DNA of 64,000 nt, from NCBI GenBank assembly GCA_934131005.1, contig CAKOYV010000006.1:1-64000 (forward strand). Reading direction: 5' to 3'. Below, one piece after another: positions 59,550 to 64,000 of the stretch. The notes beneath the pieces were generated by a model. It was not told the DNA's origin. It saw only the letters and a list, made by a program, of their open reading frames with translations, and searched no databases. Both the position numbers and the translations under genes were made by a program. Within the stretch, counting starts at the first letter, position 1. Every line of letters starts with the position of its first letter. The stretch comes from an uncultured Bacilli bacterium (lineage in GTDB: Bacteria; Bacillota_I; Bacilli_A; RF39; UBA660).

Positions 59550-60845
59550 CTAATCTTTTACAGAAATTACTTCGCCATAAACTTTATTATCATTAGTTAT
59601 TTTAACTATTTTTAACTCTACTATACTATTATTATTAATTTTATTTTCTATTAAGACAGGTATAAAATTAGAAGTATGAACAATGATACTATTATCGTGC
59701 CTAACTTCACTAACACCTTCTAGATGTTGATTCAAGAATTTTTGATAATACTCATGCTCATCTTTTTTTGATAATTTGAGAATTTTATTAACTCTCATCT
59801 TTTTAATATTGCCATTTATTTGATTTGGCATAGTACTAGCTTTTGTATTATCTCTTCTAGAATATGGAAAAACATGTATTTTAGTAAATTTAATTTTCTC
59901 AAGAGTATCTAGTGTTTCTTGAAAATCCTCATCGCTCTCTCCTGGGAAACCTACGATTAAATCAGTAGTAATAGAGATATCTTTTCTCAATGTTCTAATT
60001 TTATTAATTTTATTTATAAAATATTCTTTAGTATAGCGACGATTCATAGCTTTTAATATTTTGTTAGAACCACTTTGAATAGGAATATGTAGATGACTAG
60101 CTATTATATTAGAGTTAGCAATTAAATCCATAATACCATCAGTTACTTCATTTATCTCAATTGACGATAGTCTTAGGCGATAAAGGTTCTTTATTTTAAT
60201 AAGTTCTCTAAGTAACATTTCTAGAGAAGTATTTTCTAAATCTAATCCATATTTACCTGTATGAATTCCTGTTAAAACAATTTCATGGTAACCATTATTA
60301 ACTAAGTTAGTAACTTCTTTTATTACATCTTCAGGCTTTTTGCTTCTAATTGGCCCTCTAGCATATGGAATAATACAATAACTACAAAAAGCATTACAAC
60401 CATCTTGGATTTTAACAAAGGCTCTAGTATGGTTATCAAACTTATTTATTCCCATAGTTTCAAATTCATTAATATCTTTTAATTCATATATTTTTTTTAT
60501 TTTTTTATTTGTTTTTCTAACTTCATTAATAAGTGAAATAATTTTACTTTTATCCTTATTTCCTAATATTATATCTACATCACTATTTAGGCTATTTCCT
60601 TTTATTTGAGTATAACAACCCATAGCTATTACAATAGCATCTGGATTTTCTCTTCTAGCACGATTTATTATTTTACGACTTTTTTTATCGGCTTCGTTAG
60701 TAACACTACAAGTATTAATAATATAAACATCTGCTTTACTATCAAATGGAACTATTTCGTATCCATTTTCTTTTAAAATATTTTCAACAAATTCACTTTC
60801 ATAAATATTTACTTTACATCCTAAGGAATATATTGCTGCTTTCAT
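59550..60845 (-). CDS. mtaB: tRNA methylthiotransferase MtaB
   Basis: A 431-aa methylthiotransferase: N-terminal domain with Cys at GCKVNIYES, NTCSVTNEADKKSRK and MGCYTQ for one 4Fe-4S cluster; radical SAM site QDGCNAFCSYCIIPYARG; C-terminal TRAM domain. The NTCSVT...KSRKIINRARR pattern is that of MtaB (YqeV), which makes ms2t6A37 in tRNA, rather than MiaB. Monocistronic. Confidence 0.94.
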   Translation of the reverse strand: MKAAIYSLGCKVNIYESEFVENILKENGYEIVPFDSKADVYIINTCSVTNEADKKSRKIINRARRENPDAIVIAMGCYTQIKGNSLNSDVDIILGNKDKSKIISLINEVRKTNKKIKKIYELKDINEFETMGINKFDNHTRAFVKIQDGCNAFCSYCIIPYARGPIRSKKPEDVIKEVTNLVNNGYHEIVLTGIHTGKYGLDLENTSLEMLLRELIKIKNLYRLRLSSIEINEVTDGIMDLIANSNIIASHLHIPIQSGSNKILKAMNRRYTKEYFINKINKIRTLRKDISITTDLIVGFPGESDEDFQETLDTLEKIKFTKIHVFPYSRRDNTKASTMPNQINGNIKKMRVNKILKLSKKDEHEYYQKFLNQHLEGVSEVRHDNSIIVHTSNFIPVLIENKINNNSIVELKIVKITNDNKVYGEVISVKD

Positions 60846-60957
60846 ATCACACCTCTTAACTATCAGTTATTTTAACATATAGCTATAAACTTGTAAAGGT
60901 AAGATTATTTAATCTTTAAATTTTTATAACTAGTTTTTGATAAGGTCTTATGTCATA

Positions 60958-60985
60958 AAAAAAAGCCCGATTATGAGCTTTTTTT
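60958..60985 (-). terminator. Terminator of cdaR
   Basis: AAAAAAAGC/GCTTTTTTT stem with an 11-nt loop overlapping the cdaR stop. Confidence 0.7.
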
Positions 60986-62344
60986 GGTTATTTTTATTTT
61001 TATTTTTGTTGTTTTAGCAGCATAGATTGCTTTATTATCATCACCTGTTACTTTTACTGTTACTTCATGTTCGCCTTCACTATACCCGCTTAAATCAACT
61101 TGAGCACTTATCATTGATGCATCGATTGCGTCTACTACGTTTTTAGTTCCTTTAACAACTACAGAAGTTTTACTAGAATTCTCTCCTAAAGCTACTGCTT
61201 TATAAATTGGGTTAAGATTAATTGTTTCTATATATACATCGTTTATTTCCTTAGTTACTTCACTTCCTAGTGTTACCGCTACTTTAACATTTGTTTGAGA
61301 CATTTCTTTTACGCCGGCTGGTTTGGATATAATTACGTCATATTGTTTGTTTTCATTTAAACCTGTTACATCAATTTCAACTGGTAAATAATCTAGATCA
61401 TCTAAAACATCTTGTTCACCATAAACTACTACTTTGCTTACATTGGCAGTTATATTATCTATAGCTTTTCCAAATTGCAAGTTTCCAGTTGGGATTACTT
61501 TGATTGGAACTTCTTTCTTTGGAGATTCAATTGTTACCTTTGCAGATAATTTATTTGGCTCCATCTCCACTCCTTTTACAACATTTCCGTTTGTATCGTA
61601 TGCTACTAATTTAATATCATCTAAGGAACTTACACCTATTTCTGGGTCAACTATTTTGCTTACATCTACTAGTGCTTTAACTGTTGCTACTTTTTTCAAA
61701 GTATGTTCTGCTCCTTTTATAACGACTTCTTTTTCATTTAAGACTACATTACCAACTGATAATTTTTTATCTAATTTATTTTTGTTGATTACATCAATTG
61801 AAGCTGTTCTAGTTTCACTTACTTTAGGATAAATTGTAACATTTACTGTTGATGGATCTAATTTGTATTGAACCGAAGTAATTGAACAATCATAGTCTAG
61901 TGTTATAGTATGACTTCCTTCTTTTAAGTTAGTTAAATCAGCTTTTACACTGCCGTTAGAAAGTTGCTTTGCTAAGTATAAATCTACTTTTCTTCCTATT
62001 AATGTTACATCTACACTCTCAGGTAATCCCTCTACTACATATGCATTACTGTTATATGTAGCTTTTACTTGTTGATCATATAGAACTTCAGCACTATCAT
62101 TAACAATTACAGTTGATTCACTATCAACATATAAGAATAATCCTATAGCTAGAATTAAAGAAATAAATACTAAAGTATTCTTTTTTACTAACCATTTTTC
62201 TAAACGATCAGTTCTATTACCAAATTTGTCACTAATGAGTAACACTAATTTTGTAATAGGTACAATGATAAACTTATCAATAATACCATAGATGAATTTA
62301 AAGATAGCACCAATAACATGGAATAATCCTTTAATTATTTTCAT
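60971..62344 (-). CDS. cdaR: CdaA regulatory protein CdaR (YbbR domains)
   Basis: Start at 62344 (MKIIKGLFH), after GGTGATAAAC; 457 aa. A membrane helix (NTLVFISLILAIGLFLYVDS) is followed by four YbbR repeats facing outside (VEGLPESVDVTLIGRK..., VVIKGAEHTLKKVATVKA, VVVYGEQDVLDDLDYLPV, VVVKGTKNVVDAIDA). CdaR binds CdaA and tunes c-di-AMP synthesis. It overlaps cdaA by 14 nt. The usual third gene, glmM, is not downstream. Confidence 0.92.
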   Translation of the reverse strand: MKIIKGLFHVIGAIFKFIYGIIDKFIIVPITKLVLLISDKFGNRTDRLEKWLVKKNTLVFISLILAIGLFLYVDSESTVIVNDSAEVLYDQQVKATYNSNAYVVEGLPESVDVTLIGRKVDLYLAKQLSNGSVKADLTNLKEGSHTITLDYDCSITSVQYKLDPSTVNVTIYPKVSETRTASIDVINKNKLDKKLSVGNVVLNEKEVVIKGAEHTLKKVATVKALVDVSKIVDPEIGVSSLDDIKLVAYDTNGNVVKGVEMEPNKLSAKVTIESPKKEVPIKVIPTGNLQFGKAIDNITANVSKVVVYGEQDVLDDLDYLPVEIDVTGLNENKQYDVIISKPAGVKEMSQTNVKVAVTLGSEVTKEINDVYIETINLNPIYKAVALGENSSKTSVVVKGTKNVVDAIDASMISAQVDLSGYSEGEHEVTVKVTGDDNKAIYAAKTTKIKIKITKKSS

Positions 62345-63179
62345 GTTTATCACCATCCTTTACTACTTCAGAATCATCTTCTGTATCAAATTCATCGTCT
62401 AATAATACTTCACGACGAGGCCTTAATTCTTCTACTAAAGTCATTCTTGCATCATCAATAGATAAACCGTGATTCAAAACACCACCTATAGCTGTAGATA
62501 TTTTTCCTGTCTCTTCACTTACTACTATTGCAATAGCATCAGACTCTTCACTGATACCTAAAGCAGCTCTATGTCTTGTACCTAATCTTTTATTTATTTT
62601 AGTATTCAAACTGATTGGAAATACTGCTCCTGCACTAGTGATTCTATTTCCTTGTATAATTACTCCACCATCATGAAGTGGATTTCTTGGGAAAAAGATA
62701 GATACTAATAGCTCTGAAGAAATATCAGCATCAATTGCTTTACTTCTAACAATATAATCATTTAAACTAACATCTCTTTCAATTACTATTAATGCTCCTA
62801 TTTTATTTTTTCTCAAGAATTCAATAGCATTCATAATTTCATATACCATTTTTTCTCGCTCATCCATAGTTAAAACTCGGTGCTTAGTTAAAATTTGTTT
62901 CCTTCCTAAATGTTCTAGGATGTTTCTAATTTCTGGTTGAAATATTATAATAAGTGCCAGTGGCCCCCACATAATTACATACTCTAACAATAAGCCAACT
63001 GTAGATAAATTTAGCCAATCACTTAGAAGCTTTATAATCATAATTATTACAATACCTTTAAAGATTAAAACCATTTTTACGTTATGTTTTAAACTTTTTA
63101 ATACGGAATAAATAATTATCCAAACTAGTGAAATATCTATTATTTTTTGTATCACAGTAATTAAACTACTAACCGTCAT
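62331..63179 (-). CDS. cdaA: Diadenylate cyclase CdaA
   Basis: A 282-aa membrane diadenylate cyclase: three N-terminal helices, then a DAC domain with NPLHDGGVIIQGNRI (DGA/DGG motif) and LGTRHRAALGISE (RHR motif). It joins two ATP into c-di-AMP, which controls potassium and osmotic balance and the wall. It is first in the cdaA-cdaR operon. A short acidic tail (EFDTEDDSEVVKDGD) ends the protein. Confidence 0.96.
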   Translation of the reverse strand: MTVSSLITVIQKIIDISLVWIIIYSVLKSLKHNVKMVLIFKGIVIIMIIKLLSDWLNLSTVGLLLEYVIMWGPLALIIIFQPEIRNILEHLGRKQILTKHRVLTMDEREKMVYEIMNAIEFLRKNKIGALIVIERDVSLNDYIVRSKAIDADISSELLVSIFFPRNPLHDGGVIIQGNRITSAGAVFPISLNTKINKRLGTRHRAALGISEESDAIAIVVSEETGKISTAIGGVLNHGLSIDDARMTLVEELRPRREVLLDDEFDTEDDSEVVKDGDKHENN

Positions 63180-63317
63180 CTCCCATATACCTTCTTTCTA
63201 TAATGAATTAATTATATCATATATTTTTTAAAATAAGAATACCTTTGTAATTATTTTTATAATTATTTTTATAATTATTTTTTCAACTAATGTAGTAGTT
63301 GTTAATTAACTATAGAA

Positions 63318-63340
63318 AAAGCAAGCGTTTGCTTGTTTTA
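63318..63340. terminator. Bidirectional terminator of yidD
   Basis: CAAGC-GTTT-GCTTG with A- and T-runs on the two sides, at the yidD stop. A short tandem repeat of TTTTTATAATTA (about 63250-63285) lies before it. Confidence 0.65.
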
Positions 63341-63553
63341 TTTTTTTCTAGGTACTGGGTCATATCCTGTTTTTCCAAATGGATTACAACGTAAAATTCT
63401 CTTGATAGTCAAAAACCATCCCTTTAGAAAGCCATACTCCTCCAAAGCTTCAATAGCATAATTTGAACAAGTAGGATAAAATCTACATGATGAATGCCAA
63501 GAACCTGGAATACTTTGATAAATTTTTATTAATTTTATACTTAACCAAGTCAT
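63338..63553 (-). CDS. yidD: Membrane protein insertion efficiency factor YidD
   Basis: A 71-aa YidD: IKIYQSIPGSWHSSCRFYPTCSNYAIEALEEYGFLKG and LRCNPFGKTGYDPVP, the family signature with two conserved Cys. It supports YidC-dependent insertion of membrane proteins. It starts 5 nt after the M29 peptidase stop, so the two share a transcript. Confidence 0.96.
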   Translation of the reverse strand: MTWLSIKLIKIYQSIPGSWHSSCRFYPTCSNYAIEALEEYGFLKGWFLTIKRILRCNPFGKTGYDPVPRKK

Positions 63554-63558
63554 AATTA

Positions 63559-64000
63559 TTAATTATTTAAAAGATTTTTAGAAAAACAACCATTTTCAAA
63601 AATACTAATTTCTCTTCCATCTTTTGTAGTACCAATAATATTTAAATCGTTTGTTCCAACCATAAAATCAACATGTTGTTTAGATTGATTTATGCCATGG
63701 TGTTTTAATTCATCTTCAGTCATTTTTAAGCCATTCTCTAAGCATTCACCAAATCCTGATCCTAATGCTAAATGACATGAAGCATTCTCATCTATTAGAG
63801 TTGTTCCAAAATTAATATTAATCTTAGCAATTGGACTGTTTAAATCTACTAGGGCTGCTTCTCCTAAATAACAAGAAGTATCATCTGTATTTATTATTTC
63901 TGTTAAAATATCTTTTCCTATTTTAGCATCGTAATCTACTACACGTCCTTCTGAGAATTTAATATAAAACTCATCTACTAACCCTCCATTATAGCTTAGT
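63559..64000 (-). CDS. Aminopeptidase, M29 family, partial
   Basis: The 3' end of a gene that begins beyond the window; 147 codons are present. Motifs are LSYNGGLVDEFYIKFSEGRV, LGEAALVDLNSPIA, then ENASCHLALGSGFGEC and SKQHVDFMVGTNDL, carrying the Glu, His and Asp metal ligands of M29 (AmpS/PepS) thermophilic-type aminopeptidases. It removes N-terminal residues from peptides in the cytosol. It is coupled to yidD. Confidence 0.9.
   Translation of the reverse strand, partial: LSYNGGLVDEFYIKFSEGRVVDYDAKIGKDILTEIINTDDTSCYLGEAALVDLNSPIAKININFGTTLIDENASCHLALGSGFGECLENGLKMTEDELKHHGINQSKQHVDFMVGTNDLNIIGTTKDGREISIFENGCFSKNLLNN

Overview
The window is very AT-rich, uses the standard code, and carries AGGTG/GGAGG-type ribosome sites. 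Gene content points to a low-GC Gram-positive of the class Bacilli, probably a gut-associated lineage near the RF39/Erysipelotrichales branches (inference; there is no rRNA here). It has the Firmicute block ybeY-dgkA-cdd-era-yqzL-recO, a meso-DAP-type MurE motif (DNPR), LysM and PASTA wall proteins, and many endospore genes: spoVS, spoIIAA-sigF, spoVAC-AD-AE, a gerA-type operon, ylbJ/spoVV, a SpoVE/FtsW protein and spoVD. It therefore looks like a genuine or recently spore-forming bacterium.

Layout. 0-8 kb: mreCD, recO to ybeY, a VanZ-like protein and an ABC exporter. 8-11.4 kb: two exported proteins, a polysaccharide deacetylase and an HELDH metallopeptidase-like protein. 11.4-13.4 kb: spoVS, pyrH, yutD and a roughly 390-nt untranslated transcript. 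13.4-21 kb: a large solenoid-like unknown, recD2, a small structured RNA, a GDPD and tRNA-His. 21-25.5 kb: an InlB-repeat surface protein and the spoVA and spoIIA genes, with Spo0A-box-like sites in front. 25.6-36.7 kb: feoAB, a germinant-receptor operon, pseudopilins and a GspE/PilB ATPase, YlbL and YlbJ. 37-43.3 kb: murE coupled to an M14 peptidase, converging with an operon that holds a class-I amidotransferase, a frameshifted amidoligase and a gene with a lost start and an in-frame stop. 43.3-50 kb: spoVE/ftsW, mraY and spoVD. 50-57.5 kb: phosphohexomutase, a LysM protein with a degenerate amidase domain, GH31, a CNNM-type protein and a kinase/HAD pair. 57.6-64 kb: rseP-cdsA, mtaB, cdaR-cdaA, yidD and a truncated M29 aminopeptidase.

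The main discovery is at 45.6-49.9 kb. The spoVD gene (transpeptidase with PASTA domain) is split by a roughly 2.36-kb element that encodes a large serine recombinase and two small proteins. The insertion falls inside the catalytic SxxK motif: the left part ends at S-T-F-N and the right part resumes at K-I-I-T. Both parts are in the same frame, and precise excision would give a protein of about 638 aa with STFK (or STLK) restored, the normal size for SpoVD. This is the arrangement expected of a skin-like element, removed from the mother-cell chromosome during sporulation, but minimal and placed in the active site of a cortex synthase.

Other leads are a spoIIA operon with no spoIIAB, two unassigned structured RNAs, an eroding amidoligase/peptidase module, a LysM protein whose amidase residues are lost, a kinase/HAD (RNA-repair-type) pair, and a leader motif shared by two unrelated accessory genes.
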